Below the pieces are notes generated by a model, which was not told where the DNA came from, searched no databases, and saw nothing but the letters and a program-made list of their open reading frames with translations. Of a stretch of DNA of 64,000 nt, positions 18,691 to 25,560 are shown in pieces. The translations under genes and the position numbers were made by a program. The stretch covers positions 1,630,492 through 1,694,491 of the forward strand of contig NZ_KN150731.1 in the NCBI RefSeq assembly GCF_000754805.1. Reading direction: 5' to 3'. Source of the stretch: Yersinia frederiksenii ATCC 33641. GTDB taxonomy: Bacteria > Pseudomonadota > Gammaproteobacteria > Enterobacterales > Enterobacteriaceae. Each line of letters starts with the position of its first letter. Position 1 is the stretch's first letter.

Positions 18691-20834
18691 GCCTTTTCTC
18701 CTTCAGTGACGAATTTTGCCAGACACTCATCTTTGATTTGGTTCAAACGGGTTAGACGGCCTGTCAGATATTTGACGTGCTCATCATCATGGGATGATTC
18801 TGCATTCTTGAGATGAACCCCGATGGTACGTGTTAGTGAAGTACTGATTTTTGTCACTTCATTCGCCGTGACTGCTGTTTTCATCGTTTCGGTATTGGCT
18901 TTGAATTTTTCATCTAACTCTTTACGTAGACGAACCACATCATCAGCTTTAGTGCTGGCATTTTTAATACCGAACTCAATATTATTGTCGGCGGTGTATT
19001 CAGCATCATCAAACAGCCCCATAAACACATCAGCGCTGAAACCAAGCTGTGCTAATGCTTTGGTCGTGGCGTCCGTTAGGCTTTTTTTACTGACTTCATC
19101 GTCACAAATGAAACCGTTTGTACTTTGATAAATATGTTTGGTATGACCAAAAGCAGGGAAGCGACCCCGACCTCCTGTGTGCTGGTACCACAGTTCAATC
19201 CGCATAGTGTGGTTGGATGTCCGTAGAATGGTTCCATCCCCATCACGCATTGGTTTACGCCCGATTTCTCGATTGTTGCTATCCAGAACCGACTCCATAA
19301 ATGGGATGCCGGGTATAAATTCTTCACTGATAATATCCACGCCCCAGCCGCTACCAAAGGGGCCAAAAATCTCCGTGGCTCTCATTGTCTGATAGGTAGG
19401 ATTGATGCTGGTCACAGAGCGAATGACTTTGCCATTTTTGGTAGTGTCTTTTCGCTTGGTACGCGCTGGATCGGTGCGCTGTACTGATTTCCAGATACTT
19501 AAATTATCCTGCGACTCTTTTGGTAACTTAGAGATATCCTGATCAATCTGTGATGCACGTTGCTGGAACTCATCTGCAGCAAGAAGCGGTGATTCAGGCT
19601 CTATCTGCTCGCTGGTATGTGTCTCGGCATTAATGCTCGCTGTTTCATCATTAATGGTGCTATTGGCAATGTTCGATGCATGATTTGGTTGTTCTGTTGC
19701 GCCTTTTGGCACTTTTGTATCAGTTTTTGGTTTTTCAATTGTGCTGGTATTCGCCGGTGAATCGTTGGCTGCACCGGTTAAGCCATCAACGCTAAATTTG
19801 CCATCGCCAAGGTTTGCTACTTTCACATCATCGGCTTTGATTACATCAAGCTGTAAACACTGATTGATATAGGTTTTCAGCTTGGCTGGGTCTTTATGAA
19901 TATCCAATTCAGCACCGCGGATCATTGCAAATAAATCATCACGGGTAACATCCAGTATGGTTGGAATGACTCGTAAAGCAGTCGACCAGCGACGCCACGC
20001 TTCATCGCCTTTTGCTACTTTTTCTTTAGCACCACGATAAATAGAAGGGGGTACTTCCCAAACGTCATAATCTCCGGGGAACAAGGCACAGGCAACTTCA
20101 ACATCTAGCGAAGCATAATCATGCTTATAGCCGCGCTCATGATTGCCTGTAGGGGAAGAATTGGTTGGTTCATTAGCTTGGCTGGTAGGGTGTTCACGCT
20201 CATCCGGACGGGACATAATCCACTTTTCAGCAAATTTATTGACGTCTGGCCATGACTTAAAGGGGGGCGTGTGGGCCTGAATATCATCAATCAACTGGGC
20301 CAATGAAGTAATCAACATGTGTTTAATTTGGGGTAGGCGCGGGAGACCATCAATTATTGCTCGATACAAAGGTTCCGATTCATCGTCATTAATTAAGTCA
20401 TAAGCATTTGACAATAAATGGCTATCTACTGTTTCTGGTTCTACACCGTATAACAAGATATAAGCAACTCTCACTTCTATTGGTAAATTGAATATATCCT
20501 TTATGTTTTCAATTTCATCATTATTTTGAATAGGGATAGGTTCAAATTCTTTAGACTCATCGTTCCACTGATTATGCTCCATCCATTCAGTACTAAATAT
20601 GGCATTATCATCAGAGTCATCATGAACTGGTGGGCGAGGGGAGCCGACACGATCAGCACAAACTTTAGGCGCAAAGAAATTACCACTTGAACCGGGGAAT
20701 TCACCCTCTAATAACATGGTGGATTTCATTGTTGCCATTTTTTGATTTTTGGCATCAACAGTAATTGCCATGGCGACAGCACCATTTGCCATGGCAGATT
20801 TTTTGGGTAGAAACCCACATATAAATAAGCTCAT
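18687..20834 (-). CDS. Long protein with C-terminal single-strand annealing domain
   Basis: 715 residues. Residues about 470-610 resemble phage annealing proteins of the Rad52-like group: NPTYQTMRATEIFGPFGSGWG, then GGRGRFPAFGHTK, and the signature LTDATTKALAQLGFSADVF. A Gln/Asn/Thr/Ser-rich linker (about 375-430) joins this to an N-terminal part of roughly 370 residues whose start (LFICGFLPKKSAMANGAVAM) is reminiscent of RecE N-termini. No exonuclease domain is seen. The role is probably recombination of phage DNA with Gp157. The fusion is unusual for length. Confidence 0.7.
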   Translation of the reverse strand: MSLFICGFLPKKSAMANGAVAMAITVDAKNQKMATMKSTMLLEGEFPGSSGNFFAPKVCADRVGSPRPPVHDDSDDNAIFSTEWMEHNQWNDESKEFEPIPIQNNDEIENIKDIFNLPIEVRVAYILLYGVEPETVDSHLLSNAYDLINDDESEPLYRAIIDGLPRLPQIKHMLITSLAQLIDDIQAHTPPFKSWPDVNKFAEKWIMSRPDEREHPTSQANEPTNSSPTGNHERGYKHDYASLDVEVACALFPGDYDVWEVPPSIYRGAKEKVAKGDEAWRRWSTALRVIPTILDVTRDDLFAMIRGAELDIHKDPAKLKTYINQCLQLDVIKADDVKVANLGDGKFSVDGLTGAANDSPANTSTIEKPKTDTKVPKGATEQPNHASNIANSTINDETASINAETHTSEQIEPESPLLAADEFQQRASQIDQDISKLPKESQDNLSIWKSVQRTDPARTKRKDTTKNGKVIRSVTSINPTYQTMRATEIFGPFGSGWGVDIISEEFIPGIPFMESVLDSNNREIGRKPMRDGDGTILRTSNHTMRIELWYQHTGGRGRFPAFGHTKHIYQSTNGFICDDEVSKKSLTDATTKALAQLGFSADVFMGLFDDAEYTADNNIEFGIKNASTKADDVVRLRKELDEKFKANTETMKTAVTANEVTKISTSLTRTIGVHLKNAESSHDDEHVKYLTGRLTRLNQIKDECLAKFVTEGEKA

Positions 20835-20847
20835 TGGTCATTCCTCG
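20832..20847 (-). repeat. 16-base start module, copy 2 (annealing protein)
   Basis: CGAGGAATGACCAATG on the minus strand, one mismatch to the others. Ends with the start codon of the 715-residue protein. Confidence 0.85.
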
Positions 20848-21162
20848 CTAATTATTTTTAATCTGATAATAACAATCGGTAAATTCGATTAATTTATCGG
20901 TTGGTAATACGTGTCTTAAAGACTCAGAATCACACTTTTTAATTTGCTCTAAGGCGAGAGAAATTAAATCACGTACATCAACAGATCCTGTTTCAATAAG
21001 GTCCGTAACTGTTCCCATAATGGCATCAGAGCTTGCTCCAACCTCTACTAGTGCTGGAGATTTAGCCGTATTAACAATAGTAATAGAATCAGCCAGGATT
21101 CTTAATGTTGTCTTTTGCATAAAGATCCCTATATAATTTTGGCGTCCAGTGGTGGAAGCCAT
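20848..21162 (-). CDS. Unknown early phage protein
   Basis: 90 or 104 residues, acidic and helical in the C-terminal half (VRDLISLALEQIKKCD). Two starts compete: ATG 21162 within the 16-base start module, and ATG 21120 with AGGGAT in front (MQKTTLRILADSI), which looks more like a normal N-terminus. The 5' part is overlapped by the plus-strand antisense RNA unit. No family recognised. Stop abuts the module of the next gene. Confidence 0.6.
   Translation of the reverse strand: MASTTGRQNYIGIFMQKTTLRILADSITIVNTAKSPALVEVGASSDAIMGTVTDLIETGSVDVRDLISLALEQIKKCDSESLRHVLPTDKLIEFTDCYYQIKNN
21108..21137 (+). promoter_or_regulatory. Plus-strand promoter for the antisense RNA
   Basis: TTGTCT at 21108-21113, an 18-base spacer and a perfect TATAAT at 21132-21137. 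It points against the surrounding minus-strand operon. A start near 21,144 is predicted. Confidence 0.6.
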
Positions 21163-21255
21163 TGGTCATACCTCGCTGGAGTCGGTTTGGTCGCTGACTC
21201 CGCCGTCACCGGGACGTTAAGCCGGTAAGATAGCCCGCCTTGCGCGGGCTTTTTT
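21145..21255 (+). ncRNA. Candidate C4/CI-type antisense RNA
   Basis: A transcript from the promoter at 21,108 would run about 110 nt to a terminator with stem AGCCCGC / GCGGGCT (21232-21250) and six T. Along it are hairpins CCAGTGG / CCATTGG (21147-21166), GGAGTC / GACTCC (21178-21201) and ACCGG / CCGGT (21208-21226). Bases 21160-21175 are the exact complement of the 16-base start module found over six early genes, so it could block their ribosome sites in cis and trans. Phage P4 CI and P1/P7 C4 RNAs work in this way. Seen: promoter, hairpins, complementarity. Inferred: that it is made and acts. Confidence 0.6.
21160..21175 (-). repeat. 16-base start module, copy 3 (inside antisense RNA unit)
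   Basis: Exact CGAGGTATGACCAATG on the minus strand, over ATG 21162. On the plus strand this is the targeting segment of the proposed antisense RNA. Confidence 0.9.
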
Positions 21256-21371
21256 ACATCCCCAAAGCAGAATGACAAGAATGAGTTGCTGTCACTCACG
21301 CTATTTAGCAGCGTTTTACCCACTTTAATTAGCTGAGATTGATGGCTGTTTCACGGTGTTAGCTACTAAAG

Positions 21372-21704
21372 TTAATGTTTTTCCTGAGGTGCTAAATCAT
21401 TTACAAAATTTGATAGCAAAGCGATTAATAACAAATCACGGACTTGTTTCTTACCGAGACTAAAATTGGCTTCAATTGCTTCATCTTCACCAATGCCAAT
21501 ATAATTTTTGGCGGCAGCTTTAATAGCGCATCCCATACAATGGTAATCACCCAACGTTTCACCATTAGGTAATACAATAGATGCGGCAGGTGATTTTGAA
21601 TCTGTATTTTTAACTGCATACCCGATGATTTCATTATCTGTTGATAATTGAGCAACAGCATCATGAAGTGGTTTAATAGATAATTTAATTTCTTTAAATT
21701 TCAT
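21372..21704 (-). CDS. Unknown early phage protein
   Basis: 110 residues with a Cys pair in GDYHCMGCAIKAAAKN that could bind a metal, and a helical C-terminus (KKQVRDLLLIALLSNFVNDL). Start codon is part of the 16-base start module. It follows the DUF1482 gene by 13 bases. No family recognised. Confidence 0.7.
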   Translation of the reverse strand: MKFKEIKLSIKPLHDAVAQLSTDNEIIGYAVKNTDSKSPAASIVLPNGETLGDYHCMGCAIKAAAKNYIGIGEDEAIEANFSLGKKQVRDLLLIALLSNFVNDLAPQEKH

Positions 21705-21717
21705 TGGTCATACCTCG
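21702..21717 (-). repeat. 16-base start module, copy 4
   Basis: Exact CGAGGTATGACCAATG on the minus strand; the ATG starts the 110-residue protein and the module directly abuts the stop of the upstream DUF1482 gene. Confidence 0.9.
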
Positions 21718-21891
21718 TTATTTTTGATGAATAATGGCATCGACTGGATAACAGTTGCCATTGAATAACCTATTTTCGAAAATTACTTTTTCACATTCTT
21801 GTTGGGTGTCATAAACTTCATAGACAATATCTCTACAAATTTCATGAGCAGGGCATACCGATACAACTAAAGCGAATAGTAGTTGCTCCAT
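21718..21891 (-). CDS. DUF1482 family small phage protein (57 residues)
   Basis: A 57-residue reading, MEQLLFALVVSVCPAHEIC at the start and GNCYPVDAIIHQK at the end, with Cys at four positions. It matches the DUF1482 pattern of lambdoid and Rac-like prophages (hydrophobic start, a VYDTQQEC-like middle, NCYPV end). AGGAAATTT precedes the ATG. The N-terminal hydrophobic stretch suggests membrane contact or export. Function unknown. Confidence 0.8.
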   Translation of the reverse strand: MEQLLFALVVSVCPAHEICRDIVYEVYDTQQECEKVIFENRLFNGNCYPVDAIIHQK

Positions 21892-21912
21892 AAATTTCCT
21901 GAATATTAAGGG

Positions 21913-22131
21913 TTAAATTATCTCGGCAGTTGCTTTCCCACCATCAGTAATTTTTAGATAAATCGATTCGCAATAAGGGCAAGTCGCCAGTGAATCCCAA
22001 ACTGTGTTATCTATTCCTCTGCGTGTTTCAATTTCTTTATTACATATTGGGTAGCTAAGAGTGATGAAATTCACCCCCTTAGCTTTAGCTTGTGCAACGT
22101 ATTTACTGTGGTCATCCAATAGTTTTCCCAT
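21913..22131 (-). CDS. Small phage protein with degenerate zinc ribbon
   Basis: 72 residues. The N-terminal helix (MGKLLDDHSKYVAQAKAKGV) and TCPYCESIYLK near the end fit a small prophage family that normally has two CxxC pairs. Here the first pair reads YPIC, so one zinc ligand seems replaced by Tyr. Distal to the repressor, in the leftward early operon. Function unknown. Confidence 0.7.
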   Translation of the reverse strand: MGKLLDDHSKYVAQAKAKGVNFITLSYPICNKEIETRRGIDNTVWDSLATCPYCESIYLKITDGGKATAEII

Positions 22132-22273
22132 CGTCTATCCCTTTTTATCTGCTTTCAGATTGTCAGAACTTGCTTACCTAAGCGGCTGTTGTGCCGTTGA
22201 TGAGACAAACAATACTATAGCTATTATTATTTCGTCAATACCAATGTTATTAAAATATTCGATAGATATAAAA

Positions 22274-22295
22274 AAACCGGTATCGCTACCGGTTT
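22274..22295 (-). terminator. Intrinsic terminator after the repressor gene
   Basis: AAACCGGTA / TACCGGTTT with a 4-base loop, followed on the minus strand by T7. It isolates the repressor transcript from the leftward early operon. Confidence 0.9.
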
Positions 22296-22315
22296 AATAA
22301 GAAAAATTAAGGGAG

Positions 22316-22786
22316 TTATTGGCCTGAGTTTGAGCTTTTGCGTCTTAAAACGAGTAACTCTTCTAGAAGTTTATCGTAATTTTCAGTTGTAGTTTCTAGT
22401 TGTTGTAAGAGTTTGACTTTCTCACTTCCAGGTAACTTATTGAATAACCTTATTAATTCTTTGTGCTGGCTAGTTAGATGATTCCACCCGGGCTCTTCGT
22501 GCTCCGAAGGGGGAGGTGGTCCTTTACGGACATAGCTAAATAGTTCACTTAACTCTGGTCTTATCTCTTCAGGACTCACCATTAAAAGCGAAGCGAATTT
22601 AATCACCGCATCTGTGTTAAGTGGCGTTACCCCATTTAGATAATGGCTAACAGCACCTTGGGTATTGTATCCCATGATGTCTGCTGCTTTCTCTTGAGTT
22701 AGCCCCAACATCCCGCGCTTATAGTTCCAGATCTCTCTGAGCCTTTCTGCGGCTTGCAGGTCTTCTTCTGACAGTTGTCTCTTCAT
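22316..22786 (-). CDS. Prophage repressor, HTH without peptidase domain
   Basis: 156 residues. An XRE-type HTH at about 10-75 (GLTQEKAADIMGYNTQGAVSHYLNGVTPLN) is followed by a Pro-rich linker and a Leu-rich helical C-terminus (LIRLFNKLPGSEKVKLLQQLE, LLEELLVLR) that probably mediates oligomerisation. The LexA-like S24 self-cleavage domain of lambda CI is absent, so RecA-driven induction would need another route, such as an antirepressor. Divergent from the Cro-like gene. Confidence 0.85.
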   Translation of the reverse strand: MKRQLSEEDLQAAERLREIWNYKRGMLGLTQEKAADIMGYNTQGAVSHYLNGVTPLNTDAVIKFASLLMVSPEEIRPELSELFSYVRKGPPPPSEHEEPGWNHLTSQHKELIRLFNKLPGSEKVKLLQQLETTTENYDKLLEELLVLRRKSSNSGQ

Positions 22787-22807
22787 ACCTCAATCATATT
22801 ATTAAAG

Positions 22808-22857
22808 TTGTTATTAAAAAAATAACTACGGTATTGACGCAAAAAAATAACAACGTT
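22808..22857. promoter_or_regulatory. Operator region between repressor and Cro-like gene
   Basis: Contains AAAGTTGTTATT, AAATAACTAC and AAATAACAACGTT, related half sites in opposite orientations (RTTGTTATT / AATAACAAY). These are the likely binding sites for the repressor and the Cro-like protein. One overlaps the spacer of the rightward promoter. Confidence 0.65.
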
Positions 22858-22862
22858 AATAT
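22834..22862 (+). promoter_or_regulatory. Rightward early promoter (PR-like)
   Basis: TTGACG, a 17-base spacer and TAATAT, an excellent sigma-70 promoter. It reads into the Cro-like gene at 22,888, and its spacer contains an operator half-site pair. Confidence 0.85.
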
Positions 22863-22887
22863 TCTGGTGAATTAAATGGAGAACACC

Positions 22888-23136
22888 ATGAAACTTAGTG
22901 AATATCTGAATAGAAACGGTATTAGTCAAAAAATTTTTGCTACCAGTATTAATGCTTCACAGGGATATGTCAGCCACATCGTGGTTGGCCGCCATGCTCC
23001 AAGGGGAATTATGGCCTTAAATATCGCGGCTGCTACTCAATGGGCAGTTACACCGCATGAATTAAATGCGATTGACTATCCAAATCCAACTGATGGTCTG
23101 CCTCCAGAACTTCAATTTAACGCACCTGCAGCATAA
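22888..23136 (+). CDS. Cro-like/YdaS-type HTH regulator
   Basis: 82 residues. A short HTH (LNRNGISQKIFATSINASQGYVSHIVVGRHAP) resembles YdaS/Cro proteins of Rac-like prophages, and its place opposite the repressor fits Cro. Start ATG 22888 is set by GGAGA at 22878-22882. Expected to bind the operators just upstream and favour lytic growth. Confidence 0.82.
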   Translation: MKLSEYLNRNGISQKIFATSINASQGYVSHIVVGRHAPRGIMALNIAAATQWAVTPHELNAIDYPNPTDGLPPELQFNAPAA

Positions 23137-23139
23137 AAA

Positions 23140-23157
23140 CTGATTTTTAAAAATCAG
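23140..23157. repeat. Palindrome CTGATTTTTAAAAATCAG, copy 2
   Basis: Perfect 18-base palindrome between the YdaS-like and YdaT-like genes; its inner 16 bases equal copy 1 at 18,161-18,176. With no loop it is a poor terminator, so a protein site is more likely. Confidence 0.75.
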
Positions 23158-23176
23158 ATTCCACAAGGAGATAGCT

Positions 23177-23617
23177 GTGAAATTAAAACATGATGCCATC
23201 TGCGCGGAATTGCGTGGTTGGGCAGCGGAAACCAAACAGGAAATTGTAGCGGCAGAAATAGCACAGGCTTATTTCGTTTTGGGGGGAGGGGATCTTCCAT
23301 TGACACCTGTTAACGATGAACACGCTACGCACAACAACAAGCAACGCCTATTCAGATGGATTGACAGTGACACGGACAGGTCAAAGACAAAAATCGCAGA
23401 GCTTACCCCGGCAATCCTCCGAGCATTGCCCGGAGAGCGTCGAGCCAGATTAGAGAATCCAAATTCAGTGAATTATCTAGCCGCACAAGCATTGCGAGAT
23501 TTCTCGCTAGCCATGAGTGCAGTTTTTTTGGGCTGTTCTGATATGTCACAGAAGTTAATAAAAGCTACCGAGGCGATACATGCATTGATCCCAGTAACAC
23601 AGCAGTTGATTGCATAA
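23177..23617 (+). CDS. YdaT-like regulator/toxin
   Basis: 146 residues. It resembles YdaT of the Rac prophage: MKLKHDAICAELRGWAAE start, a middle LFRWIDSDTDRSKTKIAELTPAILRALP with an HTH-like pattern, and a helical tail. YdaT acts like a CII-type DNA-binding protein and is toxic when overproduced. AAGGAG precedes the start. Gene order repressor, YdaS, YdaT, then replication is that of Rac-like phages. Confidence 0.8.
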   Translation: MKLKHDAICAELRGWAAETKQEIVAAEIAQAYFVLGGGDLPLTPVNDEHATHNNKQRLFRWIDSDTDRSKTKIAELTPAILRALPGERRARLENPNSVNYLAAQALRDFSLAMSAVFLGCSDMSQKLIKATEAIHALIPVTQQLIA

Positions 23618-23633
23618 CGAGGTATGACCAATG
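23618..23633 (+). repeat. 16-base start module, copy 5
   Basis: Exact CGAGGTATGACCAATG; the final ATG (23631) starts the 83-residue protein. Complementary to the antisense RNA over 18 bases (23618-23635). Confidence 0.9.
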
Positions 23634-23882
23634 GCCAGATTTTCTAGAGAACAAGTTGAACAGCAATTACGAGATGAACTGCAGAGGGCAGGGTTTACGG
23701 AATCAGTATCCAGATCAGCAGCAATTCAAGGAGGCAAGCATTACACCGAAGTACCTAATTCCACATTCTCAAGTGCTTTAGCTTGGGCAAAAACATACGC
23801 CAAACCTTACAAACGTATTCGGGATAAACCGGCGAAGAAAGTGGTTAAACCTAATAAGTCATGGAGGACACCACATGTCTAA
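23631..23882 (+). CDS. Unknown early phage protein
   Basis: 83 residues, basic (SREQVEQQLRDELQRAGF start; KTYAKPYKRIRDKPAKKVVK end). Ribosome site and start come from the 16-base module. It overlaps the next gene by 8 bases. The basic tail suggests nucleic-acid contact; no family recognised. Confidence 0.7.
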   Translation: MARFSREQVEQQLRDELQRAGFTESVSRSAAIQGGKHYTEVPNSTFSSALAWAKTYAKPYKRIRDKPAKKVVKPNKSWRTPHV

Positions 23883-24063
23883 AAAACTCACTTGGTGCAA
23901 TGGCTATCGCTACGGAAACATGCCTATTACATCGAATATGGCACGGGTGGTTTTACGGCAAGTTGTACGCGAGTCCATGCAATGCCAACGGAGAGCATTT
24001 CACGCTCTTTTTAATATTAGTAACGCCAAATGTAACGTGTTCAGCGTTACAGAAAAGCACTGA
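23875..24063 (+). CDS. Unknown small phage protein
   Basis: 62 residues (MSKKLTWCNGYRYGNMPIT). A GGAGG eight bases upstream favours this frame over a competing 70-residue frame starting at 23,861. Its 3' end already contains three iteron copies (24020-24050), so its codons are shared with the presumed origin. Function unknown. Confidence 0.6.
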   Translation: MSKKLTWCNGYRYGNMPITSNMARVVLRQVVRESMQCQRRAFHALFNISNAKCNVFSVTEKH

Positions 24064-24497
24064 GTCGGGGTAGGTATGGCATCAAGTTGGATAAAAGTCG
24101 AAGTGATAACTCCAGATAAACCGGAGATCTTCCAACTGGCTGAAATCCTGAATATTGACCCGGATACCGTACTTGGAAAGTTAATCCGTGTCTGGGTCTG
24201 GGCTGATCAACAGACCATCGATGGTAACGCAGATGGTAACGCGGTCAGCGTTACAAGAATTGGCATTGACCGTATCACTTTTATGACTGGCTTTGCTGAT
24301 GCACTGATAACAGTTGGATGGTTAAAACATGACGGCGGGAAAATATACTTTCCTGACTTTGATCGCCATAACGGAAAAGGCTCTAAAAAACGGGCAGTTA
24401 CAAGCAGACGCGTTACAGAATTCAGAGATTCCAAGGCAAAAAGTAACGTCAAGGGTAACGCTGGCGGCGTTACACAACAGGATCAAAAAGCGTTACC
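24020..24497. repeat. Iteron cluster GTAACGC, probable phage origin
   Basis: Ten copies of GTAACGC or its complement, two of them ending in GTAACGT: 24020, 24032, 24044 (inverted), 24223, 24235, 24247 (inverted), 24410 (inverted), 24443, 24454, 24467 (inverted), plus GCGTTACC at 24490. They lie in and just before the O-like initiator gene, as lambda origin iterons lie inside O. This density of a 7-mer is far above chance. Confidence 0.75.
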
Positions 24498-25071
24498 AGA
24501 GGAAGAGTTAGAGGAAGAGAAAGAACTAAAAGATAAAACCCTATTGTCCTATGGCGAAAAAAACGCCACAGGACCGAGTGAAAATAATTTTTCTTCGAAT
24601 CGTGAACCGGAGGGCCAAGAAGCCGAGGCAAAAAACAAGCGGCATGAGTACTCGCCAGAATTCGAGGCGGCTTGGTTGATATATCCCCGTCGACCGGGAA
24701 GCCCTGACAAACACGGTGCTTTCAAAGCTTGGAACGCCAGACTGCGAGACGGCGTAACGACTGATGCGATGTTGGAAGGGGTGAGGCGCTATGCGGAGTT
24801 CGTCAAGGCTACGGGGAAAGCTGGCACGGAATTTATCAAACAGGCAAAAACATTTTTTGGACCGTCGAAGCATTTCGACGATGAGTGGCAAGTAAGCACA
24901 GGAGAAAATCATGTGGAATTCAGATTTAACCAGAGCGACCCACGACCGTACTCTGAGCAATACCTCAGTTGGGAACAACAACAGGGGATCACAGGCATGG
25001 AACCTATGGGATCTCATGATCAAAATCTATGCGAACCGCTGGACTGCGAAGAATGGCAATCGCCCGTCTGA
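24076..25071 (+). CDS. Replication initiator (lambda O-like role)
   Basis: 331 residues. The N-terminal domain (SSWIKVEVITPDKPEIFQLAEILNI, GKLIRVWVWADQQT) is the winged-helix replisome-organiser type; a charged linker (PEEELEEEKELKD) leads to a C-terminal domain (EFEAAWLIYPRRPGSPDK, FIKQAKTFFGPSKHF). It should bind the iterons within its own N-terminal coding half and recruit helicase through the P-like protein. Its 3' end overlaps the P-like gene by 161 bases in another frame. Confidence 0.8.
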   Translation: MASSWIKVEVITPDKPEIFQLAEILNIDPDTVLGKLIRVWVWADQQTIDGNADGNAVSVTRIGIDRITFMTGFADALITVGWLKHDGGKIYFPDFDRHNGKGSKKRAVTSRRVTEFRDSKAKSNVKGNAGGVTQQDQKALPEEELEEEKELKDKTLLSYGEKNATGPSENNFSSNREPEGQEAEAKNKRHEYSPEFEAAWLIYPRRPGSPDKHGAFKAWNARLRDGVTTDAMLEGVRRYAEFVKATGKAGTEFIKQAKTFFGPSKHFDDEWQVSTGENHVEFRFNQSDPRPYSEQYLSWEQQQGITGMEPMGSHDQNLCEPLDCEEWQSPV

Positions 25072-25543
25072 ACTGTGGGAACGTCAGATTAGCACAATGA
25101 CTGGTGACCAACTCCAGCGAGTTTGCACCGCATGCATGAAACGTTGTGAATCTGGTAACTCTTGGCCTCCAGATTTTGCCGAGTTTGTCACTCTCGTTGC
25201 TGAACATGCAGGCGGTCATCTGGGCTTAACCGTGACTGATGTTCTCGCCGAGCTTAAGCGCTACCGGAATGAATTTTATAAATACAGTTGTGCTGAGGAA
25301 TTCAACTGGCGCCACCCGGTTTTATATCAAATCTGCGTAGACCTTAAGCGCCTTGGAATTGAAAAAAGGCTTACTGATACCGGACTAGAAACACAGGCAG
25401 GTATCGAGCTGGCCAAGTGGCAAAAGCGCGTTGCTAGTGGTGTACCAATCCCTCCCATTCGCCGCCAATTGAAAACACCTGACCGACCATCAGGATTAAC
25501 CCCGGCACAGCAACTAGCCGCAGGAAACCGATACGTTAAATAA
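24911..25543 (+). CDS. Replication protein P-like helicase loader
   Basis: 210 residues. AWNLWDLMIKIYANRW, LWERQISTMTGDQLQRV and GNSWPPDFAEFVTLV match the lambda P family, which loads the host DnaB helicase onto the origin complex. Start ATG 24911 has GGAGAAAATC in front and lies inside the O-like gene. Ends just before the sixth start module. Confidence 0.85.
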   Translation: MWNSDLTRATHDRTLSNTSVGNNNRGSQAWNLWDLMIKIYANRWTAKNGNRPSELWERQISTMTGDQLQRVCTACMKRCESGNSWPPDFAEFVTLVAEHAGGHLGLTVTDVLAELKRYRNEFYKYSCAEEFNWRHPVLYQICVDLKRLGIEKRLTDTGLETQAGIELAKWQKRVASGVPIPPIRRQLKTPDRPSGLTPAQQLAAGNRYVK

Positions 25544-25544
25544 G

Positions 25545-25560
25545 CGAGGTATGACCAATG
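25545..25560 (+). repeat. 16-base start module, copy 6
   Basis: Exact CGAGGTATGACCAATG; the final ATG (25558) starts the next gene. Complementary to the antisense RNA over 19 bases. Confidence 0.9.

Noticed and set aside
21129-21323. Minus-strand frame of 64 codons resembling Icd-like annotations
   Set aside because: It runs through the hairpins and terminator of the antisense RNA and has no ribosome site; the sequence is better explained as RNA gene.
23861-24073. 70-codon frame overlapping the 62-residue phage gene
   Set aside because: The GGAGG at about 23,862 serves ATG 23875 and lies within this frame's first codons.
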